From the NCBI RefSeq assembly GCF_000981585.1, contig NZ_LN831776.1, forward strand, positions 1,069,001 through 1,133,000: a stretch of DNA of 64,000 nucleotides, read 5' to 3'. Numbering within the stretch: the stretch's first letter is position 1; the number at the start of each line of letters is the position of its first letter. The notes under the pieces were generated by a model, which worked only from the letters and a program-made list of their open reading frames with translations, had not been told where the DNA came from and did no database searches. A program made the position numbers and the translations under genes. The stretch is from Paenibacillus riograndensis SBR5. Lineage in GTDB: Bacteria; Bacillota; Bacilli; Paenibacillales; Paenibacillaceae. Positions 1 through 9,381 of this stretch are shown one piece after another.

Positions 1-1262
1 TGATCGAAAGAAAAGTCCGGACCTTCTGGTCAGGGGACTATCAAGAACAGGAGCCTATATACGAATTTCCCAATGATGTATATCTCGAAGACGGAGGTTT
101 TGATCTGACCAGACACACCGGACGCGGCGAACAGGCCATTCGGAATGCAATCATCCTTCACGCGCTGGTACGGAGATATGAAATCGCTGGTGATGAGGTG
201 GCCCTTGATTTGGCCATGGGCATTGCCAACCATCTTCTGGGTGCTTCCCGTTATTTCAATTATAAAATGGAATTTTTTGGCCATGTCCATTCAGCGGGCT
301 GGGCCGCATCCGGGCTTGTAAGGCTTGGCCGCGCCACAGGCAGTGAACGCTATATCCATGCCGGCAAAGGCATATATGACTATATCCGTTCCCTGTCGTC
401 CTCTTTTGGCTGGGTTCCCGAATATGCGCAGTGGCATCCGATGCATGAAGAACACTGTGAAACCTGTTGTATAAAAGATATGATAGAGTGTGCAAATGAG
501 TTGATCCTTGCGGGATATGAGGAATACTGGAATGATATGACCCTGTTTGCACGAAACCAGCTGGTCGAGAATCAGGTGAAGGTTTCATCCTATGTGGTTA
601 CAGACAATACACTGCCCGACAATAATGGGATAACCTACAGAGAGCTGGACAAGCGAATGATTGGCGGGTTTACCGGAGGCTCCCTGGTCAATTCCATATC
701 ATTGTCCAAGTTTCGCTCCATTGCAGGCTGCTGTGTCGGAATGGCTCCTGTGGCACTGGAAATTGTATGGGACAGATCAGTCGAGTACAAGAATGGAAAG
801 GTCATTGTAAATATGCCCATCGATAAGGAGACCGAACAAGCCTCAGTAACCATGGATTACCCGGACCGGGGCTATATTTCCGTCACTCCCAAGCAGAATT
901 GTGATGTGGCCATAAGGGTCTACCCTTGGATGGGCGGGGATATCAGAGGAACAATGAACGGGCTGGCATATGATCCTTCCATAGAAGGCAGCCTTGCAGT
1001 ATTCCGGAATGTACAGGCAGGCACAACCGTGGAACTGCAGCATCCTATAGAGACCGTAGTCATAAAAGAGACTGCACGTGATGAGGAATATTCAGTTTCA
1101 TGGAGAGGCTGCGATGTAATAGATATTTTCCCGCGGGGAGAGCATTTGCGGCTGTACCAGAGAGATTTGAGTCTGCCAAAATATTATCCGTCTGTGGAGG
1201 ATGTGCAATATTCCGGCGCCGCCAATTACGGTCCGACCCAGCAATCGCAAAATAAAAAGTGA
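1..1262 (+). CDS. GH127-like (DUF1680) glycosidase, C-terminal part
   Basis: The frame is open from base 3 to the TGA at 1260-1262, so the gene enters from outside the window and about 419 residues are visible. A helical stretch of an (alpha/alpha)-barrel kind carries HCETCC near visible residues 150-156 and GCC near 248. A beta-rich C-terminal part follows, with KNGKVIVNMPIDKE. Cysteine- and glutamate-bearing motifs followed by a beta domain resemble GH127/DUF1680 beta-L-arabinofuranosidases, which hydrolyse terminal arabinofuranosyl residues. I assign only the fold group; the substrate is inferred. No signal peptide can be judged because the N-terminus is missing. The AraC-type gene 70 bases downstream fits a sugar-utilisation locus. 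Confidence 0.5.
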   Translation, partial: IERKVRTFWSGDYQEQEPIYEFPNDVYLEDGGFDLTRHTGRGEQAIRNAIILHALVRRYEIAGDEVALDLAMGIANHLLGASRYFNYKMEFFGHVHSAGWAASGLVRLGRATGSERYIHAGKGIYDYIRSLSSSFGWVPEYAQWHPMHEEHCETCCIKDMIECANELILAGYEEYWNDMTLFARNQLVENQVKVSSYVVTDNTLPDNNGITYRELDKRMIGGFTGGSLVNSISLSKFRSIAGCCVGMAPVALEIVWDRSVEYKNGKVIVNMPIDKETEQASVTMDYPDRGYISVTPKQNCDVAIRVYPWMGGDIRGTMNGLAYDPSIEGSLAVFRNVQAGTTVELQHPIETVVIKETARDEEYSVSWRGCDVIDIFPRGEHLRLYQRDLSLPKYYPSVEDVQYSGAANYGPTQQSQNKK

Positions 1263-1331
1263 GGATTCCATTCTCTTTGCTATAATACGAAATATAGCTT
1301 ATCCATCTATCCGAAATGACAGGAGAATGCT

Positions 1332-2231
1332 ATGGCGGGTCATATTAGTGAACAAATTTCATATGATAATCCTTTGCAGCCTGTCAGGGTCCTGCATGAA
1401 TTCCGGAATGAAGAAGTCAGAGGCAAATGGCATTACCATAATGAATTGGAGCTTATAGCAGTCGTCAGAGGGGAGTTCAGCATTCACACCAAAGACAGGG
1501 TATTTAGAATGTCCGCCGGAGATGTCGCCATTATTGGTTCCTTTGAACCCCATCATTCATTCAAGGATGAGGGGGTAATGGAGTATATTGTGCTGCAGTT
1601 CGACATTTTCAAGTATCTTGGACAGGACCTCCTCTCTTACATGAAATATTTTACTGAAGCCGGACGTTTGTACAGCAAACTCAATTATATATTCACGGAG
1701 AACCCAAAGGTTAAGCAGCAGATATTCAACCATATCCGGGAAATCTCAAAGGAATATGCCCAAAGACAAAAAGGCTATGAAATTGCGATACACAGCCTTA
1801 TTTACAGGATTATACTCGCGCTTTTCCGCAATGATACAAGTTCGTTCATGGAATTAAAGAATGATTCTGAGCTTATAAAGCTGCTGCCGGTGCTGGACTA
1901 CATTGAAAAAAACATCAACGGCAGGGTAGATATGAAGGAAGCGGCCAAGTTAATGAATCTGGATTACTTTTATTTTGGCAAGTATTTTAAGAAGATTATG
2001 GGAAGGACCTTTATAGAATATGTAAATCACAAAAAAATAGTAAATGCAGAGCTTATATTATTAACGAGGGATATTTCAGTGCTGGAAACGGCATCTTTGG
2101 TGGGCATGCCGAATATGGCGAACTTTTATAAAATTTTCTACAAGTATAACCAATGCTCTCCGAAGGAATTCAGAAGGAAATTACATGGTATTACGGGAAC
2201 AAAATCATTGAACAAACGCGCCAGAAGATAG
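1332..2231 (+). CDS. AraC family transcriptional regulator with cupin sensor domain
   Basis: This 299-residue protein has an N-terminal cupin-like domain (residues about 20-90; WHYHNELELI, then GDVAIIGSFEPHHS) and a C-terminal double helix-turn-helix (about residues 195-290; MKEAAKLMNLDYFYFGKYFKK and the closing CSPKEFRR). That layout is typical of AraC/XylS regulators that sense sugars and activate glycoside-utilisation genes. ATG 1332 is preceded by AGGAGAATGCT. The neighbouring glycosidase-like gene, on the same strand, is a plausible target. Effector unknown. Confidence 0.85.
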   Translation: MAGHISEQISYDNPLQPVRVLHEFRNEEVRGKWHYHNELELIAVVRGEFSIHTKDRVFRMSAGDVAIIGSFEPHHSFKDEGVMEYIVLQFDIFKYLGQDLLSYMKYFTEAGRLYSKLNYIFTENPKVKQQIFNHIREISKEYAQRQKGYEIAIHSLIYRIILALFRNDTSSFMELKNDSELIKLLPVLDYIEKNINGRVDMKEAAKLMNLDYFYFGKYFKKIMGRTFIEYVNHKKIVNAELILLTRDISVLETASLVGMPNMANFYKIFYKYNQCSPKEFRRKLHGITGTKSLNKRARR

Positions 2232-2235
2232 ACTC

Positions 2236-2334
2236 CGTGTTCAATTGGACTATTCGGAGCGAGTGAAGAACAGCTTTGACGGAAAAAATTTCGGTGAAGG
2301 CACTACGGTGACCGTTAAGATTCCCTTTATTTAA
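2236..2334 (+). pseudogene. Relic of a YesM-type sensor histidine kinase C-terminus
   Basis: A 32-codon open stretch right after the AraC gene ends in NFGEGTTVTVKIPF and a TAA. The G-x-GTTV-x-IP pattern is the usual last strand of the HATPase_c domain in YesM-family kinases, and RVQL a little upstream fits the preceding G2-box helix. No start codon, phosphoacceptor histidine or N box is present, so this looks like the tail left by a deletion that joined the AraC gene to the end of a kinase gene. Confidence 0.5.
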
Positions 2335-2366
2335 GTAATGAGGCAATGAAAAGCAAGCTTTCAGCG

Positions 2367-2407
2367 CAAACAAGCACAGGCCTTGTATCACGGCCTGTGC
2401 TTGTTTG
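2367..2407. terminator. Perfect 16-bp hairpin between convergent genes
   Basis: CAAACAAGCACAGGCC (2367-2382) pairs perfectly with 2392-2407 around a nine-base loop. It lies between the end of the rightward AraC/relic segment and the end of the leftward ABC genes, the right place for a bidirectional terminator. Neither side has a strong T tract. Confidence 0.6.
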
Positions 2408-2426
2408 CCTTATCCAAATATGTGTT

Positions 2427-4202
2427 TTAAGCTTCCATCTTCTGCGCCGTATAGAGCTTGTGGTAGAGGCCACGGCGTGCGATCAGCTCATCATGCGAGC
2501 CGCTTTCGGCAATCCCTTTGTTCGAGACATACATGATGCGGTCGCAGTTTTTAACGGTGGAGAGCCGGTGCGCGATAATGAATGATGTGCGTCCTTTAAG
2601 CAGCTCGTTCAAGCCTTTCTGCAGCAGACGTTCTGTCTTCGCATCAATGGAAGAAGTGGCTTCGTCCAGGATGAGAATCCGCGGGTCGGCCAGAAGCGTT
2701 CTGGCAAAAGAGATGAGCTGCCGCTGTCCCTGCGACAGCTTAGAGCCGCGCTCATTGACCTCGGTCAGGTAGCCCTGGTCAAATTCACGGATGAAATCAT
2801 CGGCACACACCGCCTTGGCGGCGGCAATCACTTCCTCCTCGGTGGCATCGAGCTTCCCGTAACGGATATTGTCCAGAATGGTGCCGGAGAAAATGAAGCT
2901 GTCCTGGAGCATAATCCCCATCTGGCTGCGCAGGGACTTCAGCGTAATCTGTGAGATATCCTGTCCGTCAATTAGAATTCTGCCCCCGGTCAGGTCATAA
3001 AAGCGCGAGATCAGATTGACGACAGTGGTTTTGCCTGCTCCTGTCGGTCCTACCAGGGCAATGCTCTCCCCTGGCTGGACATCGAAGGAGATATTCTCCA
3101 GGATGTTGAGCCCCGGGTCATAGGCGAAGGTTACATGGTCAAAAGTAACCCGGCCCTGAACGGACGGAAGCTCCCGCGCATCCGGAATATCGCTGACGGT
3201 CACCGGTTCATCCAGCGTTTCAAAGATGCGCTCCAGGTAGGCTACCGCATTGATGAAGCTGTTGTACAGGTTCGACAGATTCAGAATCGGCTGCCAGAAG
3301 CGGGCGGCGTAGCTGCTCATGGCCAGAATGACGCCAAGGGTTGCATCCACGGGGTCCAGAGTCAGCAGACCCACGAGGAAAATCAGAGCCGTAACGATGG
3401 TGGACAGGTTGTCTACCGAAAAAGGAATCAGCATATTATAAGACACCGCCCGCATCCATTCCTTGCGGAAGTTGCCGGCCAGCCGTGTGAAAATCCCTGC
3501 ATTCTGCTGCTCGCGGGAGAAAATTTGGGTCACGCCAATACCGGTGATGCTCTCCTGCATGTAGGCGTTCAGATTGGAGCTTTTGTTGGACACGGCCTGC
3601 CATGCGCGGCGCTGCCGGGTTTTGATCAGCAGCATGATGCCGAGGAAAACAGGCAGTCCGGCAAGAATGACGAAGGACAGCCTTACATCCACAGCGAACA
3701 TAAAGGCGGCGATAAAGATTAAATTGACAATTTCCAGAATAAAGTTGATGATACCGTTCGATAACACATCCGAAACGGAGTTGACATAGTTTACGACCCG
3801 GATCAGAATTTTGCCCTGCGGACGGTCATCGTAATATTTAAATGGAAGCTGCTGCAAATGCGCAAACAAATCCGTACGGATGTCAAAAATAATATCCTGT
3901 CCGACGCGGGTCATGATACGCGAGCGGATGGTAGCGAGAATAACGCTGACCACAATGGTTAGCAGCATCAGCAGCGACCAGCCAAGCAGGGCCAGCTTCT
4001 CCTTGGAGGGAATGGTTACGTCAACGACATGCTGCATGATCAGCGGTGCCGACAAGGCGATGGCTGCCGAGAGCGCGCTCAGGATAAACGCGATAATCAT
4101 CGGTTTCTTTTTCCGCTTGATATAGATCATTGCCCGGCGGAAATGCCTGATGTCAAAAGGCGATTCCAGATTCTCGTCGACGTCGAATTTATTCCTGGCC
4201 AT
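2427..4202 (-). CDS. ABC exporter half-transporter, subunit 2 (degenerate signature motif)
   Basis: This 591-residue protein has a six-helix type IV exporter membrane domain (residues about 35-320) fused to an ATPase domain. Walker A is GPTGAGKTT, Walker B ILILDEATS has the catalytic Glu, and the H-loop is IIAHRLST. The signature reads LSQGQ, not LSGGQ. The start ATG overlaps the last 14 bases of the upstream exporter gene and follows AGGTGATGGCTC, so the two are translationally linked. The pair matches heterodimeric multidrug exporters such as BmrC/BmrD (YheI/YheH), where each subunit supplies half of one active and one degenerate ATP site. Substrate unknown. Confidence 0.88.
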   Translation of the reverse strand: MARNKFDVDENLESPFDIRHFRRAMIYIKRKKKPMIIAFILSALSAAIALSAPLIMQHVVDVTIPSKEKLALLGWSLLMLLTIVVSVILATIRSRIMTRVGQDIIFDIRTDLFAHLQQLPFKYYDDRPQGKILIRVVNYVNSVSDVLSNGIINFILEIVNLIFIAAFMFAVDVRLSFVILAGLPVFLGIMLLIKTRQRRAWQAVSNKSSNLNAYMQESITGIGVTQIFSREQQNAGIFTRLAGNFRKEWMRAVSYNMLIPFSVDNLSTIVTALIFLVGLLTLDPVDATLGVILAMSSYAARFWQPILNLSNLYNSFINAVAYLERIFETLDEPVTVSDIPDARELPSVQGRVTFDHVTFAYDPGLNILENISFDVQPGESIALVGPTGAGKTTVVNLISRFYDLTGGRILIDGQDISQITLKSLRSQMGIMLQDSFIFSGTILDNIRYGKLDATEEEVIAAAKAVCADDFIREFDQGYLTEVNERGSKLSQGQRQLISFARTLLADPRILILDEATSSIDAKTERLLQKGLNELLKGRTSFIIAHRLSTVKNCDRIMYVSNKGIAESGSHDELIARRGLYHKLYTAQKMEA

Positions 4203-5964
4203 GAGCCATCACCTGCCTTCCAATACCCTCGTTCTGCAGCATAAACACATCATAATAATAACCCCGCTTAGCCAGCAGCTCGGCATGGGTCCCTTCTTCG
4301 ATCAGCCTTCCGTTATCCAGAATCAGGATGCGGTCAGCCTCTGCCGTAGTGGATACCCGCTGCGCAATAATCAGCTTCGTGCAGGGGTAATCCAGCCCGC
4401 GCAGACTTTGCTGAATGTGCTCCTCGGTCTCCAGATCGACGGCAGAGGTGGTATCATCCAGGATCAGGATGGACCGGTGGACCGCCAGGGCGCGTGCGAG
4501 CGCAATCCGCTGCTTCTGGCCGCCTGACAAGCCGACCCCGCGTTCCCCGACCACCGTGTCATAGCCTTCAGGCATTTTGACTATGAAATCGTGGGCGGCT
4601 GCAAGCCCGGCATAGGCCACGACCTCTTCTTCAGGAAGCTCAGGGTCGCCATAGGCGATGTTTCCGTCGATAGTGTCGGAGAAGAGGAGAACGTCCTGGG
4701 TGGCCATGCCGATGTTGCCGCGCAGCTCGTCAAGCTCTAGCTCACGGACATCAATGCCGTCTACCAGCACACGTCCGCCGGATACATCATAGAAACGCGG
4801 AATCAGATTAATCAGTGTGGTTTTGCCTGCTCCTGTTGAGCCCATAATGGCAATCGTTTCACCGGGTTCCACCGTAAAGCTGACATCGTCCAGTACTGTA
4901 GCGCTGTCATATTTGAAGGTGACATGCTCGAACGTGATCCGGCCCTCGTAACGCCGCTTGGTCGTGGCCTGATGCTCGTTGACTATAGCGGGCCGGGCGT
5001 AATAGATTTCGACGATTTTGGTCAAGCTGGCAAAAAAGCGCTGAATGTCGTTGATAATGATCCCGATGTTGCGCATCGGGTTCGATACAGCCCAGACCAG
5101 GGAAGAAAAAGCTGCGAATTCACCAAAGGTGATCCGGCCGTCCATCAGGTACAGCCCGCCCGCCAGCATCAGAATGACGTTGAAGGCCTGAGCAAAGGTT
5201 TCGAGATAAGGAAAGTAATCAAGCCACACAAGTGCAGCTTTTTTATTTGCTGTCGAGTAGTTGACGTTCTTTTCCGTAAATTTCTCGATCTCGTACGCCT
5301 CGCGGGCAAAAGCCTTGACCACCCGGTTGCCGGAAATATTCTCCTGTGTGGTTGTATTCAGCTGGGACAGCCGCTCGCGGAGATCCACATACATGGGGCG
5401 GACATGCTTGGCAAATATGTAGGCCACGATAAAAATAAGCGGGGACAGGGTAAGCATCCACAACGTCAGGCCGGTATCGATGCTGAAGAAATAGATCACG
5501 GCCGCTGCAAAAATCGTCAACGATTCAATGATCGTTTTGAAAATCCACGCCATCGAGTGGCGGACCATGTCCAGATCCCCCGTCATCTTCGTCATGAGGT
5601 CGCCGGTCCGGTTATGATCGTAATATTCCCGGTCCTGCCCTTGAATCTTGTTGTACAGATAAATGCGAATGCGGTACAGCATGTTCTGGGAAGACCGCTC
5701 ATACTGCATGGTCGTAAAATAGGCCAGACCTGTGCGCAGCAGAGAAAAACCGATCATTCCCAGACAGAGCGCGATGAGCAGCCCCCGTTGGTCCGTCAGA
5801 TTCTGCACGGCATTGTCTCCGGCAATAAACGTATCCACAATACGCTGGCTGAGGTACGGATTCACAATCGTCAGAGAGGAGCCAATCACCGATAGGCATA
5901 GCGCCATAATGTACCGGGCCCGGTTACCCTCCAGATTCTGCCACAGCCATTTTAGTTCAAACAT
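4189..5964 (-). CDS. ABC exporter half-transporter, subunit 1 (degenerate Walker B and H-loop)
   Basis: This is the first gene of the exporter operon, 591 residues from ATG 5964, chosen because AGGTGATC lies just upstream; a GTG at 5994 would add ten residues. An N-terminal six-helix membrane domain is followed by an ATPase domain. Walker A is GSTGAGKTT and the signature is canonical (LSGGQKQR). Walker B ends ILILDDTTS, so Asp replaces the catalytic Glu, and the H-loop reads IIAQRVST with Gln for His. With the partner's LSQGQ, all non-canonical residues fall in one composite ATP site, the known arrangement in asymmetric heterodimeric exporters. Confidence 0.88.
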   Translation of the reverse strand: MFELKWLWQNLEGNRARYIMALCLSVIGSSLTIVNPYLSQRIVDTFIAGDNAVQNLTDQRGLLIALCLGMIGFSLLRTGLAYFTTMQYERSSQNMLYRIRIYLYNKIQGQDREYYDHNRTGDLMTKMTGDLDMVRHSMAWIFKTIIESLTIFAAAVIYFFSIDTGLTLWMLTLSPLIFIVAYIFAKHVRPMYVDLRERLSQLNTTTQENISGNRVVKAFAREAYEIEKFTEKNVNYSTANKKAALVWLDYFPYLETFAQAFNVILMLAGGLYLMDGRITFGEFAAFSSLVWAVSNPMRNIGIIINDIQRFFASLTKIVEIYYARPAIVNEHQATTKRRYEGRITFEHVTFKYDSATVLDDVSFTVEPGETIAIMGSTGAGKTTLINLIPRFYDVSGGRVLVDGIDVRELELDELRGNIGMATQDVLLFSDTIDGNIAYGDPELPEEEVVAYAGLAAAHDFIVKMPEGYDTVVGERGVGLSGGQKQRIALARALAVHRSILILDDTTSAVDLETEEHIQQSLRGLDYPCTKLIIAQRVSTTAEADRILILDNGRLIEEGTHAELLAKRGYYYDVFMLQNEGIGRQVMAHGQE

Positions 5965-6116
5965 CTGATCACCTGTTTCTGCGTGTTCTTTCACCCTGCC
6001 ATACAGGAAGGAGTGAACAAATCAACGTGATTATATCACTAACAGGCAGCCAGCAACCGGAATTCCAATATTTTTTGTTACAATCGATTGAACTTTTGAA
6101 TGCGTAACCAAAGTTG

Positions 6117-7106
6117 TCAGCTGGAGGAAGAAGCCGCAGCAGCCGATGCGGCGGCGGCAGCGGCAATCGAGGCCTGCTGCGCGATTACAATATTAGTAAT
6201 GTTGGTGGAGAGCATCGTGGTGACTACACCGCTTTTTGCCTTATCTACATAATTGAAGGCCACCAGGGCAGCCGACAGCAGCAGCAGCTCCTGCTTCGTA
6301 ATGGACCAATTGCCGAAGCCTTTTTGAGTGCGCAGAAATTCATAAGTTTCCGACACACCGTTCACAATGTCCTCATGAACGCAAGGCAGCAGCGATAATA
6401 CGCCCAGAGAGGATAAGGTATACTCTTTATCCAGCCGAAGCCCTCTTGCCCGGAAGGCATCCCGGAGTGCAAGGACCTGGGACGCCGTTTCGGAAGCATT
6501 ATCCCTAAGCACCAGCACCTGCGTCAGCGCCTGCACACTGTTTCCGGACAGAAACTCAGGTTTCAGCGCAGCATAGAGCTCCTCCATGCGCAGAAGTCCG
6601 CTCTCAACAGGAATACCGGAAAGGCCGAGCAGGGCAGCAAAAATATAGTCGTCCCGTCCCGTAAGGAAAGGATGTCTGGCTTTCATGCCCTCATAGAATG
6701 CTTTTGCCCGTTCTACCGTCTGCAGGTATTGATCCGGTGCTGTATTCACAGCAATCTGATAGGCGGCAATCACGAGATGATCTGATCCTCTGAACTTGGC
6801 GTCCTTAAGCAGCTCATAGACAGCCAATGTGTCCACAAGCTGCTTCTCTTGATTAGCAGACAGGGAGAGCAGGGCAGCAAGGCCAATTGCGGAAGTGCTC
6901 CGGAAGGAAGAAAAGCTTCCGGTATGCTCCTTAATCAGTTCAAAGCTGGCGCGGATCGCCTCACTGTCGGCTATCTTGTTCTCGGCAGTATACAGCAGTG
7001 CCGCCAGGCGGTTGACCTGCGCATTTTTCCAGGCAAAATCTTGTTTGACCTTCTGTGCATTTTGCGCAAACAATTCAAGTCTGGCTGTGTAGGATGGCTC
7101 TTTCAT
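6117..7106 (-). CDS. DUF4003 family protein
   Basis: This 329-residue, mainly helical protein has no signal peptide or membrane segment. I recognise the DUF4003 family by its overall pattern (N-terminal YTARLELFAQNAQKVK, RGSDHLVIAAYQI, PFLTGRDDYIFAALLGLSG). The role of that family is not known. The C-terminus ends in a low-complexity Ala/Ser tail (residues about 308-329). ATG 7106 follows GAAGGAGTG; an in-frame ATG at 7139 lacks such a site. It is transcribed away from the GT39-type gene, so the two share the 180-base region 7107-7289. Confidence 0.7.
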   Translation of the reverse strand: MKEPSYTARLELFAQNAQKVKQDFAWKNAQVNRLAALLYTAENKIADSEAIRASFELIKEHTGSFSSFRSTSAIGLAALLSLSANQEKQLVDTLAVYELLKDAKFRGSDHLVIAAYQIAVNTAPDQYLQTVERAKAFYEGMKARHPFLTGRDDYIFAALLGLSGIPVESGLLRMEELYAALKPEFLSGNSVQALTQVLVLRDNASETASQVLALRDAFRARGLRLDKEYTLSSLGVLSLLPCVHEDIVNGVSETYEFLRTQKGFGNWSITKQELLLLSAALVAFNYVDKAKSGVVTTMLSTNITNIVIAQQASIAAAAAASAAAASSSS

Positions 7107-7289
7107 AGGATACACTCCTTCATCGTCTGTATTGAACATCGTATCATCTCTTACGTAAGTTCCTTCTTCGCCGTTCCTGTTCGTTCCTGCGTGATTTTCA
7201 TCAAATTTTCAGATTAGACCCTTATACTGCTGTTAAATATTCAGGCATGTGATGATCCGAACGAAGCACTGCCAGATGGAGGTTTGTCC

Positions 7290-8843
7290 ATGGTAAAGAG
7301 AATTCAACGAACACTGTATGTGATATTGGCTTTTTTCATCGGGCTTTTTATCGCTTCGTCTTTTTTTCTCCGGGCGGAGTATAACTATTTCGCTTACGGC
7401 GACACGCCGGTTCTGGCAAAGCAAAAGCTGGTTCTTTTTATGGTGCTGATCGCAGCCGTCCTCGCCTTAAGCGCCGTTCTGTACAGAATGTGCCTGAAGC
7501 TGGATAAGTACAGCCCTAGGATTGTTATTCCGGCCACGCTGTTATTTTCCTGTGCGATCCAAATCGTAATCATTTTTCTATTTACCCGCTTGCCGACGGA
7601 TGATTCACAGACAGTGCTGTCGCTGGCCAGGGATATGCTGTACCGGAACGATTATTCCTCCTTTGACACCAGCGGTTATCTTCACATGTTCCCGTTCCAA
7701 TTCTCAATTGTCCTGTACTTAAAGACACTGCTGTACCTGTTCCCGGATAATTATCTGGTCATCAAAAGCTTCAATATCCTGTTTTCGCTCGTCACTACTT
7801 TAATGATCTACCTGCTATACAAAGAGCTCAACCCTACATCCAAGCGACAGGACTATGGAGTCCTGGTCTTTGCTGCCACTTACCTTCCTTCGCTGTTCAT
7901 GAGTAATCTCATCTATAATGACGTGATTGCTACCGCTTTTCTGACCAGTGCATTATATTTTGCTGTAAGATTCACCAGAACCACTTCATATAAAGACATC
8001 CTGCTTACAGCCATTCTGCTGGCGGCCGGGAATTATTTCCGCAGCATCGGCGTTATTTTTCTGATAACGGTTCTGCTTACCCTTCTATTTCATATGCGGA
8101 CCCTCGGATGGAAAAAGGTCATCCCTCCAGTAATCCTAACGGTTCTGCTGTTCAATGTTCCGGGCTGGACGCAAAATGCTGTGCTGCAGGGAACGCATAC
8201 CGTGGAGGAATCCCCCAACCAAAACTCAGCGCCTGTCTACATGTGGCTGAATATGGGCGTCAACCTGGAGACGTTCGGGTTCTGGGATAACCGGGAGAGC
8301 TACAGCATTTATCAGCAGGATGCGGGCTATAACAAGGCGGAAAGCACCAGGCTGTTCAAGGCGTCTATTGCCGATAAGTTCTCGAAGGCCACTGCAGGCG
8401 AATTAGTGAATATGTATTATAAAAAGCTCATTTGGACCTGGACCGAAGGCACATACCAGATAGAGAGATACGGCATAGGAAATGACGGTTCGTCCAGCAG
8501 CGGAGGCAGAATGGGCTTTGTGATGGACCGCTATGTATACACTACATTTGCTTCGGACTGGTTCAAGGGGGATTCGAATGCCAGAAGCGGGCTGCTCTGG
8601 ACGCTGTATGTCCTGAATATCCTGATGTATGCTTGTATTCTTGTGCGGTTAATCGGTGGAATAAAAGCAAAGCGGTATGCGGAAACCCCGCTGATTCTGG
8701 TCATTCTGGGGTTCATCGGGTTCTATCTGTTATGGGAAATCAAGTCCCGTTACATTTACCCGGTATATCCGCTGCTGATTGTATTTTCTTATATGGGATT
8801 TAAGGACGTATATGATTATACGTTTGGAAAGAGGGGGGCTTAG
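7290..8843 (+). CDS. GT39/PMT-like multispanning membrane glycosyltransferase
   Basis: This 517-residue protein has about eleven to twelve predicted membrane helices. A short extracytoplasmic loop after the second or third helix contains PTDDSQTVLSLARDML, the place where GT-C enzymes keep an acidic catalytic residue. A larger soluble loop (residues about 290-420) precedes the last three helices. GT39-family enzymes use a polyprenyl-phosphate sugar to glycosylate proteins or envelope polymers outside the membrane. Donor and acceptor are not deducible. ATG 7290 follows ATGGAGG. A lipoprotein gene starts one base after its stop, so the two probably form an operon. Confidence 0.65.
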   Translation: MVKRIQRTLYVILAFFIGLFIASSFFLRAEYNYFAYGDTPVLAKQKLVLFMVLIAAVLALSAVLYRMCLKLDKYSPRIVIPATLLFSCAIQIVIIFLFTRLPTDDSQTVLSLARDMLYRNDYSSFDTSGYLHMFPFQFSIVLYLKTLLYLFPDNYLVIKSFNILFSLVTTLMIYLLYKELNPTSKRQDYGVLVFAATYLPSLFMSNLIYNDVIATAFLTSALYFAVRFTRTTSYKDILLTAILLAAGNYFRSIGVIFLITVLLTLLFHMRTLGWKKVIPPVILTVLLFNVPGWTQNAVLQGTHTVEESPNQNSAPVYMWLNMGVNLETFGFWDNRESYSIYQQDAGYNKAESTRLFKASIADKFSKATAGELVNMYYKKLIWTWTEGTYQIERYGIGNDGSSSSGGRMGFVMDRYVYTTFASDWFKGDSNARSGLLWTLYVLNILMYACILVRLIGGIKAKRYAETPLILVILGFIGFYLLWEIKSRYIYPVYPLLIVFSYMGFKDVYDYTFGKRGA

Positions 8844-8844
8844 G

Positions 8845-9165
8845 ATGCGGACTCAAAAAAGCTATATCTCATTGCTGACCGCAGTGCTCAGCTGTTCCGT
8901 GCTGCTGGCCTCCTGTGACGCCATCACCTCCCAAAAAATCACGGATACGGACCCCGGCTCCGGGATGAACGGGTTTCCGGGAAGAAATGGCGGCACGGAC
9001 TTTAACGGCGGGGGCAGAGGCAACGGAAACGGCGGCTTTCCGGGGATGAACGGTGGAACGCAAAGGAACGGCGGTCAAGGGAGAGACGGCGGTCAAGGGA
9101 CGGACGATGGTCAAAGGATGGACGGCGGTCAAGGGGCTGACGGCCGGTCCAGCGGCACTAGATAA
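8845..9165 (+). CDS. Small Gly/Asn-rich lipoprotein, 3' end inside a MITE-like repeat
   Basis: This 106-residue protein has an N-terminal signal with a lipobox LLASC (lipid-attached Cys24). The rest is low complexity, rich in Gly, Asn, Asp and Gln with GFPG-N-GG repeats. The start follows GAGGGGGG and lies two bases after the GT39-like stop, so they are cotranscribed. The last codons and the TAA fall within the terminal inverted repeat of the element at 9158-9381, so the original C-terminus may be lost. It could be a surface-exposed spacer or an acceptor for the neighbouring transferase; that is inference only. Confidence 0.65.
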   Translation: MRTQKSYISLLTAVLSCSVLLASCDAITSQKITDTDPGSGMNGFPGRNGGTDFNGGGRGNGNGGFPGMNGGTQRNGGQGRDGGQGTDDGQRMDGGQGADGRSSGTR

Positions 9166-9381
9166 ATTGAACTTGAAAATATTACAAATAAGGGAAAAGT
9201 GGCGGAGGAGAAGTTTGGAACTGTAGGAGCGGTAGCGTCCGCCTTTGTCTGCGGATTTCAACCGTTAATAACGGTATACAATCAATCAAGAAATCTGCAG
9301 ACAACAGCGGCCGGAAGTCCAAACATTCTCTGGAGTCACGACCAATCCCAAATAGAAAAATCACAAGTTCAATTTATATAG
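9158..9381. mobile_element. MITE-like dispersed repeat, copy A
   Basis: This 224-bp element is bounded by 18-bp inverted repeats: left CTAGATAAATTGAACTTG (9158-9175), and right 9364-9381, which matches it in inverted orientation at 17 of 18 positions. The interior shares long blocks with copies at 28117-28333 and 50915-51129, including GGAAGTTTGGA, GCGGATTTCAACCG, AGAAATCTG and GGAAGTCCAAACATTC. There is no coding capacity. Inner inverted pairs (TTTGGA/TCCAAA, GGATTTC/GAAATC) would fold it into one long hairpin. Confidence 0.75.

Noticed and set aside
4924..5895. Long open frame antisense to the ABC exporter gene
   Set aside because: It lies opposite a gene with clear ABC motifs and its composition is that of a shadow frame; no ribosome binding site or family pattern.
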